From Bursaphelenchus xylophilus (taxonomy: Eukaryota > Nematoda > Chromadorea > Rhabditida > Aphelenchoididae), in the NCBI GenBank assembly GCA_904066235.2, contig CAJFCV020000006.1, positions 5,518,001 to 5,582,000 on the forward strand: a stretch of 64,000 bases of DNA, in the 5' to 3' direction. Positions 37,903 to 50,765 of the stretch are shown piece after piece (the stretch's first letter is position 1; each line of letters starts with the position of its first letter). The notes below the pieces were generated by a model. It saw only the letters and a program-made list of their open reading frames with translations. It was not told the origin of the DNA and did no database searches. The translations under genes and the position numbers were made by a program.

Positions 37903-38717
37903 ATGGGTGTGGAGTACGTCCGATCCGTCCACGGGCTTCTGAGCATCATAATACTGGTAATTCTACGACCTTAAATAGATGCAAAGTCGTAAAAGCAAGA
38001 CTTCGCTATAAAATTAGATATAAACTATTATTTTTGTCGCTGGATATAACTTTGAATACGCATTTAGCTACTCGGATCAGCCTCATTATTTGCTGGCTAC
38101 TTTGTCTGGAACGAGGGGACTGTCTACTTTTTGTTTTACCTTGGAAATAAACCATTGGTTACTTTGGTGTTGATCTTAATCACTGTTTGTTGGTTTGTTA
38201 CTGCTCTTATTTTGGCAGCTCAAATTATCGGAAAAGATCTACTAGAGCAATTGGGTAAAATCAGGGTAAGTCTCGAGCCATTTTGTTGGTTTATCAGGCC
38301 CGGCCGTATGCCTTTGACCAAGGATTCTTTCGGATGACTGAAATTTACGGAAATTTTACGAAAAATTTTAATTTTTAATTTGTTTTCCATGTTATGGACA
38401 AAGATTAGAATATTCTAAGTTTAGTAGTAATGTAGGAAGATTTACTTTTTATTGTGTAATATTATACATTTTGATATGACTTTAGGTCTTGATCGTCCAT
38501 GCCCTATGCGGTCTGTTAATCCTTGGTGCCGCTGTCTGTAACTGCTATTACTTATCGAATACAGCGAAAGATCACTTTTACTATCCTCGGATGATAGCAG
38601 TAGTCGTAAGTGTTCAAATCATCATTTTTTGTTATTACTTTTGTCTCATTTCAGGTGTGTAATTTCTTAATGTTAATCGCATATGTTGGCCAAATTGTGT
38701 TCGTGGCCTTACAGTAA
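37903..38717 (+). CDS. MARVEL-like tetraspan membrane protein
   Basis: Four exons (37903-37956, 38068-38265, 38486-38605, 38655-38717), all phase 0, encode 144 aa. Four hydrophobic helices are visible: residues 8-30 (GLLSIIILLLGSASLFAGYF), 43-67 (LVTLVLILITVCWFVTALIL), 83-105 (VLIVHALCGLLILGAAVCN) and 121-144 (VVVCNFLMLIAYVGQIVFVAL). The spacing and short polar loops fit a MARVEL-type four-pass protein of vesicles or cell junctions. An in-frame TAA one codon before the ATG fixes the start. No subfamily motif is recognisable. A polyadenylation signal follows 80 bp after the stop. Confidence 0.7.
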
Positions 38718-39992
38718 TTGTATGTGCACTGCTTGTAAAGAAGATATTGTAAATTACCCCACTTTGTACCCGTTTATCAGTATTTTTATTTTTTAAAATA
38801 AACCATGACTAAATAGTCGTACTTGTTACTGAGTAAAAATTAATTTGTGTGGCCAAGACAAGGCCATGATGAGGTCGTGGCCGGAAGGAAAAGACGCATG
38901 CCCTAAGGGGAAGTTGGCTTTTCTTTTGTTTTCCCTGATGGGATTTGGATCGGCCTTCCGAAATGCCCTCAGGCATTGCGGAAAAAACGACTTTTAAACG
39001 GGGTTCTGATTGATTTCTGGCACAAAAGCAGCTAGTTTACGTTATTCCAACCATTGTTGTCTAACATAACACCACTTTTTGATTGAAAAGGAATCTGTTG
39101 TACTTCAGTATAAGGTCAGCTTTTGAAAGGAATCCCCTTTGTTTGGGGAAACATTGAAAAGTCGTAAGTCTCGACAAAGCTCTAGAGTATCAATCAAATA
39201 GCCTTAGGGGACTCTACTGGTGTCGTTTTAAGCATTCGAAATTCGCGCAGAAACTTTTGGGACGACTTTTAATTTTATTAATTTTTTGGGAAACCGAGGA
39301 AATTATCGTATTTTAGAATGTTTTATGAGCAAAAATTAATCATCCATAATTTTAATGTGACAAATTACATCTAGAAGTTATTGTTATAGCCCAGAAATAC
39401 AAATGGCCAAAGACGAAATAAATTTTGCGTAAAATACACTTAAACCGTCCGTCCTTTCCTTGAGGGTCTCATTTCGTTATTCGAATCTAACTGAACCAAG
39501 AAGAAGGCCAAACCTTCCAATTCCGAGAATCCCCACCTCAAGGCTTCCATTGGGCTAGTTTCTCCTCTTGCAGTCCACTTTTACCCCAAATAAAAGTTGT
39601 TTCGGGTTTATCCAAAACAAATATTACAACATAAATTGTTTTATTTTCCGTCCGCCGAATTGGGTTTTTCTTCTCGAGTAATTTGGAAGCCGAAGAAGGC
39701 CGCGGCCGAAATGACACGGCCGCTCCCTTCCACTTGACATTTCGAGGATTTCCATAGGCCCCTGTTCAACTTGACTCACGAAATATCACATTTTTCTGGT
39801 GATTACATCATTTAAAACTTTTATCAACGTTTTTTGGGCTTCAATCGCTCTAGGGAATTATCGGGTTTAAGGGGTTCGGATGATGCGAGATGTTGGATGC
39901 CTTAGGGGAAACTTTTCCAACAGCGAATTTCGTGGAGAAAACAGTGTTTCCTTTTAGTTTTGTTGAGATTTTTACATTTGTTTACTATTTAC
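38718..39992. other. Intergenic region with AP-2-like palindromes
   Basis: No exon seen. It contains ATGCCCTCAGGCAT at 38963-38976 and further CCTTAGGGG words near 39200 and 39900. A CGCGGCCG...CGGCCG cluster lies near 39700. Probably promoter/enhancer sequence of the SKICH gene. Confidence 0.45.
38797..38802 (+). terminator. Polyadenylation signal of the MARVEL-like gene
   Basis: AATAAA 80 bp after the stop codon. Confidence 0.5.
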
Positions 39993-40005
39993 AATCTAAT
40001 TTCAG
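39993..40005 (+). promoter_or_regulatory. Probable trans-splice acceptor of the SKICH gene
   Basis: AATCTAATTTCAG ends four bases before the ATG at 40010, with no upstream coding exon. Confidence 0.5.
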
Positions 40006-40009
40006 CAAA

Positions 40010-43000
40010 ATGTCATCATATTTTGACATTCTTCGTGGCGAGAAGGCCAAGAAAGTTCGTTTCTTTAATGTTTTGAGTGGTTACCTGAACTCCGAGAACA
40101 TATGTTTTGATCTCCAATACCGGTGTAATCACATCGTGAAGGAGAAGGACTGGATTGGAGTGTTCCCCGCCGGATTCCGGAAGCCCAATCTCGACTTTGC
40201 GGCTATAAAAATGGCGCCGCCGCAGAAATCGGGGAAGAAAAGTAAAAGTTACAGCGAAATGCACAAGATTGTATTCAAGAGCGCCGAATGTAAGGTAAGT
40301 GGAGGTGTAAATCGGGTAATTGGAGGGCTAAATTCAATTCCCACGGCCTAATTTTTGGGTGGGAAGGCGCTTACAATACTATGTATTTAGGGTCTCAGAT
40401 AGACTAAAAATTTTTGTTTTGGCAATCCAGGAACAACTTTTTATATTACACATTCTGATGCAAGTCGACTGTGAACTTTAAGTTTTCTACCTCCAGAAGA
40501 GGGTCGATTACATTATTCATGAGCCCACCCTTCCCTCGGCCCTTTTCCAATTAAATTCTTCTTATCTTTTGTTTTGGACATCTTCTATTTATGGCCAACT
40601 TTTACTTGCGTGAGGTCTGAGGGATTATCTCTGAACATGCGACTAGAAGTTGAGGTAGGGATGTGGCTCCGGACGGCTTTGTGGGAGCTTTTGATGTCTA
40701 CATAAAGTTATCACCCTATTTTAGACATCTGAAAGAATTGTGAACGCGAATGAAAGGGCTATGCACAAGGTTGGGGCTCTTACAGAATTTTCAAATTTAG
40801 ATTCCGGATTGGCCTGTTCATAAATGCTTACAAATAAAAAATTATTACTGATAATTTATGCTATAGTTTTCGGTGGCCAACAAGAAAATCAATTATAATT
40901 TTTGGCGAGAGACTATAGAAAACGAGGAGAGACAATCAAAGAAAAGATGCTTTTTCAGTGAAACGTGATTTTTGTGCTACAAAATGATTTTTATGAAATT
41001 CCACTTACTTTAGAGAATGAATTTCCTAGCCACCCCATGCACGATACTATGAAGCGATCCATAGTATCGTTGACTCGAACAATCGCTGACTCGAAAAGTC
41101 GTAGCGTCAAATTTTTTGAATGCTTTTGCCCTACAAATGTTTGCGGTTATTGTAAGTCGTGAGTAAACACCTCATTATCTTTTTAAACGCTATGATCGCA
41201 CTTTTAGTCACTCTTTTAGTATTACTTTATCGTCTAAAAAGGTGTTTGATGTCATCCCAAGAAATCGGTCAACTCTCAACCGTGTCATAGCGACGATCTC
41301 GCTGGGGTCTTGACTTCCTTTGGTATCCTAGACAATAATTAGATTCCTTATGAGCAGTTTACCCCGTTTGTTTATTGTTTTTTGCACTTTTGGGATAAAT
41401 AATTTCCTCCTATCTTCCAATTTCCCGTATTCGAACGCCTGAGGGCATTAGAATTCAAACGCGATAAGATTTTCACAGAAAATTTGAGTCAAGAATCTAG
41501 TAATTAAAAGAGAAAATAGAAGTGTGTTTTGACAACTTCTATGTATTCATAACAAGAAAGAGGAGGAGATGAAAATGATATTTCTGTTTTTCCTGAGGGG
41601 TTTCTGCAGCACAGTGCGGGGGAGAATGGGGGAAACGGAATATTTGTGCGAGGAGGATGGTCTTTCAAGTAGATGCCTGGTTTTGTATTGACAGTAGACA
41701 TAGTAGCTGCGATTAGCGGCAATTTACGGGGGGTATTTATCACTATCTGGTCTTATGATTCTTCCAAAATTTTTGGCAGATTTGTAAAGCCGGGCTTGTA
41801 AATGTCATAAAAATGATTTATGAGTATTTTACAACTTCTTCCAAAAGATATTTCAAAGGGAAGGAATGCCGTCATGATGCTTTACGTTGCCCATAAGATC
41901 TTTGTTTTGCCATTTTGCAATGTATTCAATTATCTAATGGCCTATGGTCTCCATAGTGCACTTCTACTGCGTTGATACTGCTGAAAGAGTTCTGTCAGTT
42001 TCTTACCGCTAACAAAGTACTTTTGCTAGTCTGAATTTCTCTGAAAGTCATCAGAAAGTCATCCCAGAGCAGACCGGCAGTTTTTTATAAACCCGCGAAT
42101 CAGAATCCCGGAGCCGACGCTAAGCGCCTCGGGGGATCTTTTGTCGAGCGTCTTTTGTCCTATTGTTCGGCCCTGAGGGCACTCCGCTCCTTCTTCCTCC
42201 CGATTCCCACCAAAGGGAAGAAGGTAATCGGAGCCGTTTTTCGCCGGCGTCGGAACCGACTTTTTCCCCGACGCCGCAGGGCATATTGTCTCTTTGCTGG
42301 GGAAATTGTCGTATTTCCGGCTGATGGATGCCCGCAGGCGAAGGCGTCAGAAGTTGGAAGCCCCGGAATAGATGTTATTCTTGGCCGCTTATCCTTCGGC
42401 CGTTTCGGCCGCTCCTCTGACTTAATCTCGTTTTGGGCCGACTCTTTGTCCTAGCCAAATCAAATTTGTCGCTGATTGTTTCATCGGCTTTATTGCACTC
42501 TTAAGGACTTACGATTTATGGGTGTCATGTTTTGCGGACACGTCCTCAGGCGTCGTGTTTTTTCGAGAGGTTTCGGCGGATGACACTCTCCGCGTTTAAT
42601 TGTTTTTCCTTAGGGCAAACGAGAGGGCGATGAATCTGAAAAAGAGTTCCATTCGAGACATGAGCCTTATATTATACTTGCTACATTACACAGAAAACTT
42701 GCCGTTTGGATGTGCAACGTCCTGTGTTTTATGTTATTCTCCCCTCAGGTCTACGTAAACTCATTAACTTGACTTGTTTGTAGCCGGAAGTCACATCCGG
42801 CGGTTAATTTCCAGATATTTGATGCTCTTTTTTTGGCCTTTTATTTCTCATGGATAATATAATTTTGTCAAGAGTCCTAACGACATTTGGTATAACATAG
42901 TTTTATTAAGCAGATTATGACTCCCTCCCCCAATCAAAGGCCGAGTTGTAATCGCCTTCTCTCCATTGCCTCAGGCCCGCAAACTTCTCATACTTTTCCA

Positions 43001-46000
43001 TTTTTCGGGAAGTCGCGCGCTCTCGTTTTTGGCCACAAATTTGGCCGATAAAAGGGGCATTTCTGCGGAAATAAAACGATTATTATCATATACACGTACA
43101 TTTTGCTCTTTCAGCTTGCTCCACGCAACTTTTATCAGATCGCGTACATAAATTCAAGCGGGAAAAGTGTCGCGACCAGTGCCATCTTCTACATTGAGAG
43201 TGGCCATATGCCGAAACAAGCAGTTATCATCCAAAATCAGCCGGAACCCGGGATTCTGAGTCATCGTAAGTCTTATCTTTGAGTTTTTTAGAATGGTGAC
43301 GGGATTTTGTTGGATGATTAATCCATTTTTTAGAGGTAAAAACAAAATCCTGCGAAATTACAAATTTTTGGAAAAAATTGCAAAAATCTAACCGAAAAGT
43401 TTTTCCTCTGTCCGTGTCTTCATTTCTTATCATCGTCTGCAAAGAGAGTATTCAGTGAATATCTGTGCTCTCCCGCTAAAACAAAACTTGAATTTTCAGG
43501 GATTTAAATATAGCATTGAAGAGTTGTGCAAATTTTTATGAAAACTGCCCTTTCACACGTTGGGCATCCTCTTCTGACTATGCAAATGTTGCGTATTTCA
43601 ATTGTTTTTTTGTTACGGTACATTAACTTGTAATTAGATCCCTAAAGTTTGGGGAAAAGAGCGGTGAATAATCTCATTTGTCCTATTCTATGGGCCGTTA
43701 CTGGGCTGCATTTAGCAAATGAAATTTCTTTTCTAATTAACTCTCCGGAAAGAGGATTCTACAGTAAAAAGCAACAAATTCTTTGATCTTTCGTATTAAA
43801 CATGGCAAGAAGATTATAACCTGGCCGGAAAGAACAAATCAAGTGTTACGTCTTTGCATTTCGAGTGTCTGGAGGTTGCTTGTGAGAGAAATAATTGAAT
43901 TTGTGACAGTTAACTTGGCCGGCTGACACTTCTTGCATAAATTGAAGTCATAAATCACAAGATTGCAGACGAATTTTTAGAGACGTTTACAAATTGTTTT
44001 TTGGACATTAATTTTGCAACAAATTATATTTGTTCAGACCAATTTCTTAGTACTCGACCTTTATTTTTCACCAATACTTTAACTCTCAAGTAAAAGCAAC
44101 ATTCATTAAGCTTGCGATTCATTGATCTCAAATTCCCCGAACACCAATGATATGTCACCGTATCAAGTTTTTTGTGACATTTCGTCCACATTTGTGACGG
44201 ATCTCCAATTTCAGTGCTCTGCTCCACGAATTCGGCGTCATGGACGGAGAACACGGCCTCGATGGCGTTGTCCGACGATTCGGGAATGGAAGATGAGAAT
44301 CTGAGTAGTGAGAGTCGAAATTGGAGCCAAGAACATGAGGATGATGAGGAGGGGGACCAGTTCGACGAGAACAGCCAATTACTGCCGCTCACTGGGGATC
44401 AGGTAGGAAACGCATTTGTGTTAAGCAAGGGCTTTGTGGAATAGTGCCTGCCTTCGAAATAAAAAGTTATAAATATTTAAAGTTTTCGCTTTGAGACCCG
44501 AATTTGGATAGAATCTAAAGAATGCGTCATCAAAAAGTATGATAAATATTTCTTTTACGATGTTTTTTGATTTTGGATTGATTTTAACTATGAAAAAGGT
44601 TATTTATAAAAATGAAGTTTTACGGATGATATGATGACATGGTCTCATCTTCAAATTACTTCCAAACTCTTTCCCCTAATACCCACTAATGTCGTCGATG
44701 ACATCAGTGCCATTACCCTTCTCTTCCACTTTTTGAGTGGCCATAAAGCCCAAAAATAGGCCTCGAATTGTTTTCAAATTAATTTTTCCTTTTTTTATTC
44801 GAATTTATGGTTTTACCCGAAAAGGAAATAATAAATTTTGGTCTTCTTGCCATGCTTTCCATCTTGTTTTACTGTCTAGATTTGGGTTTTCAAAAGTCTC
44901 GTTTATATAGTATTTTCGTGCTCTTCCAACTTTGCCATATCGAATGTCTATGATTTCGGCGTCATCGTAATCGTATTAGAGAGTATGGTGAGGTGTTACG
45001 TAACTCGATTAGACACGATGAGTGAGGTCATAATGTGCTTATGTTATTGTAAGCAGCAGAGGGAAGGGCTTCATTCTTTGGGTTGTTTTCCAGGGCTATT
45101 GTTTAATTTTAAAATATTTTACAGTTTTCCCGCAAAGAAGTAATCTGTTCCTCAATTTTTGATTTACATAACACAACTAATAGATTCTGCTGATTTAAAT
45201 TGAAAATTTTTTTTAAGAGATAGCATTTTACTACATACAGTCATTATGATATAACTACCGTAACAGTAGGTATTCTTTGAACATTAATGCCCGTTACGTA
45301 ATTCTACGTAATTCTACGTGATTCCGGGCTCAAAAAAAGATAATTAGCGTTATTGAAAAGGGATGCCCGCAGGGATTTTGAGGTTAGATGAACATTTTTC
45401 CTTTTTTATACAAATTTACAGCGGAATTTATATGGAGAATCACGCGACATTTGAAGAGTAATATTCGAAAGTATTTGTATGTTGTTTTGGGCTGAATGTA
45501 ATTATTTTTTTGTAATAGTGCATGTTGAGGAGTCATTTTGTGTTTATACTCGGAGTTTGGACTGCGTTTTCAGCAATTTTTATTTTAAAAAAGGTTGTAA
45601 ACTTTTGGTGTTACAGTTGTTTGTATCTTTGTTTTTCTCGAGTAACTTCTTGAGCGGTGGCTCAAATTTAGAATGGATTGGGGCCAAATTTAGATAGGAA
45701 TTTTCTATGGTTTGATTTTTAGGCCCTGTTTCTGAAAAAAGGACAAAAATTAAAGTCGAGACTTTCTGAAAACTCAAACGAACCTCTTGGCGATTATTTT
45801 GCAACGAAAGAGAAAGGTCTCTTCTTTATCCGTCCTCCCCATTGTTGATGGTCTCTCGTTTGTAATAGTTGCAGCTCATTTTTGCGTCCTTTGCAAAGCA
45901 TAAGTTCAATTTCTAAATAATCGGTCTGTCGCCTGGATAAACCAAGATGTCGCGTTTTGGGTATTCTGTTCATAAAACGATAAAATGACTTGTAATCCCT

Positions 46001-49000
46001 CAATTTTTCCCAATGTCTATCTTGTCGCAATTTGTTTTCGTCACAATTCCGACATCCCGATGTGATCATGCCATATGATATGTGGAATGTTTTCTGGCGG
46101 AAGTGTCGTTATAACGGGCTTATCTTTATTCCTTCGGGGCCTGTAATTGGATTCTCAAATTCTGTGGAACTGAAATCAAACTTTTTTGGAACGCATTAAA
46201 TAAATTCGGGAACGGGGATCGGCTCCATTCCAAACCCTTACGCATCCCAGGCCCTCAGGCATTCTTGTTTTCCCTTTGTCTTTTCCAGAATTAGATGTCA
46301 AACTTTGGAGGTTTAAGTGGGTTTCCTTGGAGTGTTTTGAAAGTTGAGTGAAAGGCGACAAGTGCGGGAAGATCTCATAGAACTAGCCAAAAAGGTTTGA
46401 ACTTTGAAGGATTAGATTTTACTTTTTGCGGTACTCGGAAAATAGAAGAAGTGCTCACAACGACGGTTTTCGAGGCTATGTTCATAATTTCTTTTCAAAT
46501 TTAACGTTGAAGATATCTCTGAATCATAAATTTAATCATAGGACCTCGTCGCAGGCGTTGTCATAGGTACTATATATTAACGACCTTTGCAGACCTGAGG
46601 AAAGAAGATCGGAGAGGCTATTTTTAGGCCGTAACTTTGCTAATTCCACTCCACAAAATTTTGTTTTTTGATCGCCATTCCAGAGCACTCTTCAAAAGGA
46701 AAGTCTGGAGATGTTTTGAAGTCTTTAGCCTGGTTAAACTGAACTTCTTCTCACTTTATACTGTGACATTTTCCGTGTCTTGAAACCTTCAACAACCCCC
46801 TCAAAGCGTGCTTTAAAGGGCAGTAAAAATAGTAATTCTCTCTTGTCAAAACCAAGGATTGCCAGGTTTTTTAAAAGTTCTGTAAGCGCCCATTTCTGCA
46901 GCGTTGCTTGTAAATCCATTCCAACACAGGTGTTTATGGCCTAGAGTACACTTGGCCATTCCATTGTCCCTAACGGAAACCGTGATATCATGGCCAAGGG
47001 CCGGAAAGTAATTTGCCTGATACTGGGCATACTATCCTTGATATCTGTGCGTTCTTTATGTTCTCCATCCTCAATATTCCTGTTCTTTTGGTTCTATTCT
47101 TCAAGTTCTCATCTTCTGAAACCAAACTTTAAGTCCTGATGGCCGTTTTTAGATGTTGCAAAGGCTTAAGGCCGTCATTCTTTCATTGTCAGCGTTCGGC
47201 CGTTCTTTTGGTCGCGCTAAGGCTTGGTTTTGTCTCAGCATTATGGCCAGAGATCGGTAAGGCCTATTTATGACCATAAAGTCGAATTCTGAACCAGGAA
47301 TCTACTTTTTTCGAAACTTTATTCAAATATTTATTCATTTTAAATTTGATTTCGAACGATAGCCTGCGGGCTTGTCTAATATTCCCGGCTTCAGATCGTG
47401 TTTTGACATCCGAATTTTTGATTCGATCCCATTGTGTGGGATTCTGAATTGTTTCCCGGGGATTCCAAACTTTTGAATATCCAATAAAAGGCGACGAGGG
47501 ATCCCGTTTCATTTCTATGGACACTTGTTTCAGGTATTTATGACTTCTTGTCCGTCATTTACTCTTTTCTTTTGAGGCCCTCTCTGACGTGACTGCCACA
47601 TTGGGGTATGGCCGACCATATTTTCTGCGGTCTTTTCGCCCTTTGATGTTATAGTAGGTGTTCTTATATTACAATTGGTATTTTTCCACAATTGTAGGTA
47701 ATCGGTGCTATTTCGAGTGGCCGATCAGCGCTGTCTGGGACCCCAAATTGTCAGATAATGGGTGTCCACGTCTTTCCGCGAACACTTATGGTCGTATCTT
47801 CCATTTCACGGCCAATTTGACTGCCGTTCCTCATCGTTTTTTTGGAATTTTTATTTTCGTCTCCTCGAATTCGGTCGAAATTTGTGCCTCGAGGGGGTTT
47901 AAAAAAGGCAACCAAAACATACGAGCTGGGGTTGGATGGCGGCCTCTTTTTACTTCATTACCATGTTTGGGTCTCTGTAATTTGGAATATGCAAATTCGA
48001 GGAAAAGGAAAGAAAATTATAATTCTTAGGCCAAGAGAATCCCTTTTTGAAAAGTTCCTCGCTCAGTCTGGCTTAAACGGACCACTTCCTAACCCGGTTT
48101 GCACAGTTATATTCATAACACGGAAGTCGGCTAACCTTAAAACAATTTTCCGAAGCGGCCGTTCCTGCGGCCGCTCTCCGATTGCAGCCATAATTCGAAT
48201 AATTCTTCCAATTTGTGGACTTTGAGCGTTCGTCGGGACAACTTGTGCCCTGAGGGTGTTTCCAATTAAGCCATCGGGCATTTAATCAATCACCCCCTCA
48301 TTTCGCGCTTTTGTTTCGCTTAATTAATTGCCATTTTGAGGTCTGGCCCAATTGGCCGATTTTCTCGGTAATCCTTGTACTGACAATTTCTTGAAATTAC
48401 AGTCCTTACAGCGGTTTTAGAAAGCTTGCTCCCTTTGAAGGGCTTCTGTTTGCGTCTTATATTAATTTGGACCTCGTTGAGATCTTTATTTGCATATGTC
48501 ATGAATGATGCCTTAGGGAAAGTTATTTTCGAATTATACTATCTGGCAGCATGTACCAGTATCATCCACCCAATAGTATTACTTATTGACAGAGCTTAGT
48601 CTGCAAAGCCTTTAATTCCGTTGTTCTTACCACAAATGACTGCTTAGCCCTCCATTAATGAGTAATTGTATTCCAGGGCGCCTTTTCTTCTCTGACCAAA
48701 TTCTTTTCGGACCTCTGGCACTCCTCTGTAACGGCCCCACCTGATCGTTCCTCTTCGATGTACGAGATCGGCGCCACTCCCTCCACTTCAAATGGATTCC
48801 CGGACATGGCTCATGAACATTACCAGAAGTTGATTGGCCAGTTGACACGGTCCAACGCCAATTTGATGCGAGAGAATGATTCGATGGCCAGGAGGCTTAT
48901 GGTAAAGAGATTTTTAGTATTTTTTGAAAATTATAATTTCAGATTTTGAACATGTCCATTTATTTTCTAAAATTGACGGTATTTTTTGTATAACTGATTA

Positions 49001-50255
49001 TTTTCAGCAACTCGAACAACTCCTCCGCGACCATGTGGAGCATCTGAACAGTGTGTATTACACCCTCTTCAGGAACGGCTACTCCTCCCTCGAATTCCCG
49101 GATGGTGAGCGGGCTCTTCTTATATTCTTCATCTATGTTTCTGAATTTCTGATTATCTTATATTTTGTAATGTATTTATTTGCAGGTCAAGAAGTTCATT
49201 TAAGTCAATTTCGTGGTGTTCTGTTGAATTTTGCGAAATCAGGCCAGGCCAAGCCTCATTTGGCGAAGAATTCGCGGGAAAGACAGCATCTGAGTGAGGT
49301 GAGGCTTCGATTTCAACTCATTTATTTGTATGTAGAAGACGTATGACAAGGAAATACTTGTCAATTGTGTATTTAACAGTTATTTCTGCGTATTTTAAGC
49401 ACTTAACGTTTGCAATTTGAGACTAAAAATATTGGGTTTTGATGTTTCAACGCAAATATTTGCACATTCCAGAAGACTTCCGACTTTTCCTCTGATTCCT
49501 CAGCTTCCTCCACGTCCGTCGACCAAGAAGAATTAAGAGCGACCATGATTAAATGCATAACCAGACCGAAGTACGATGATTTGGATGAGTTTGTGAACTG
49601 GTTAAAGCAGGATAAGGCCGATATTCGGAATGCCGAAGCTCAAAGAAAGGCGCATTCTCTGGAAGAAAGGGTCCAGGAGTCGTTGAGACTCAGAACGCCG
49701 CTTCAACGATCCTCAAGGATCGATGAACTCCCTCCATCGAGGGCTAGAAGTGACTCGGAGTTGAGGTGAGGCTAAGGCAATATAATTAACGCAAAAGTTT
49801 TGGACTTTTTTATCTTCAAGATAATTTTAGAGCGGCCACAAGCCTCAGTGTGTCCCCTTGTCCTCCGGCAAGTGTTCAGCCATCCACTCCGCCTGATCGA
49901 AGTCCCCCTCAGGTTGTAACACCTACCAGGAACTCCATTTCGAATGGAAATAACAAAAATAAGACTGCAAGATTACGGTAAGAACTAGCATTTAGGGTGT
50001 CATTATCATTTCTTGTGAACGTCTGTTAACTGAAAGTTTCTCGATGCAAGAGACGATCTGGACTTTATTTTTTATTTTAGAACCCAATCCCTCGGCGGAG
50101 GCAAGATAAATTTCCTTGGAGGTCGTCGAACTTCCTCTCAACGGACCAGCCAGGACTCAAGTAGACCCGCACCCAGGAAGAGTCTGGCCAATCTGGCTTC
50201 CCTCAGGCTAAATACTCATCACAGTCCGCGACAACCCCAGAGGAATCTCATTTAA
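40010..50255 (+). CDS. SKICH-domain and coiled-coil protein (CALCOCO/TAX1BP1-like)
   Basis: Nine exons (40010-40294, 43115-43265, 44215-44402, 48677-48901, 49008-49104, 49186-49298, 49473-49765, 49831-49977, 50081-50255) join in consistent phases into 557 aa. Residues 15-125 form a SKICH-type immunoglobulin-like domain: VRFFNVLSGYL, EKDWIGVFPAGF, then FYQIAYINSSGKSVATSAIFYIE, matching the DWVGIFxVGW and FxYVxxxGxVxGxSxxFxF pattern of NDP52/TAX1BP1. An acidic linker follows, then a short coiled coil (YQKLIGQLTRSNANLMREND through HVEHLNS) and a basic, Ser/Pro-rich tail. In mammals SKICH/coiled-coil proteins are selective-autophagy receptors or coactivators; no LIR or C-terminal zinc finger is evident here, so that role is only a possibility. 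Introns 1 and 3 (2.8 and 4.3 kb) are far longer than others in the window. Confidence 0.8.
40295..43114 (+). other. Giant intron 1 of the SKICH gene,with GC-rich island
   Basis: Contains no recognised exon. The 42.1-42.5 kb part is GC-rich for this genome, with repeated GCCG and CGGCCG words. AP-2-like palindromes are at 41436-41448, 42169-42181, 42272-42284, 42328-42340 and 42968-42977. An intronic enhancer is the likeliest role. Confidence 0.45.
44403..48676 (+). other. Giant intron 3 of the SKICH gene
   Basis: About 4.3 kb without a recognisable gene on either strand. AP-2-like words occur at 45363-45375, 46250-46262, 47361-47372 and 48245-48258, and GCGGCCGTTCCTGCGGCCGC near 48155-48175. 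Confidence 0.45.
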
Positions 50256-50281
50256 ACGCACCTTAGGATTACTGTATTAGT

Positions 50282-50287
50282 AATAAA
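50282..50287 (+). terminator. Polyadenylation signal of the SKICH gene
   Basis: AATAAA 27 bp after the stop codon. Confidence 0.5.
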
Positions 50288-50765
50288 CTTGTAACCTCAC
50301 AATCAGCCATCGAGAAGTGGCATTTCTTACAAATTAGTGAAGAAAGTCCAAGCATAATAGACTAATCTTTGAAATTGAGTTACTCAACGGAATCTCGCAT
50401 GTTCTGTTGAAACCCCTAAACTAATTTTTTTTTATAAAAACCTAACGAGGCACTTTCCGTTTCCAGTAACAAAATATTCTTTATTCTGAATCAAAAACCT
50501 GTCTCCCTAGTGTAAACTGACGTACTGCTAATTAATTGCGAAATTAACTCGGATCATTAGAAGCAGTTACCACTTTTGTTTCCCCGCAAACACTGTAAAA
50601 CTCATCAAAAAAGAGCGCTTCTGATGTTGTTGCTTACATTAAGTGAAAAGAATAACTGGAGCAAAGAGAAAGCGACCGCTGAGGAGCCGCTGAAGGAGAC
50701 CGCAGAACCTGTTTGCATCCTCTTCGTTATCGGTTATCTCCTCAGTCTTCGTTTCACCTTGGATT
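50288..50765. other. Intergenic region
   Basis: No supportable feature; upstream sequence of the Ly6/ET-like gene. Confidence 0.4.

Noticed and set aside
42155..42454. 99-codon Arg-rich frame in the giant intron
   Set aside because: Composition follows the GC-rich repeats of GCCG words; it has no start context, motif or splice partners.
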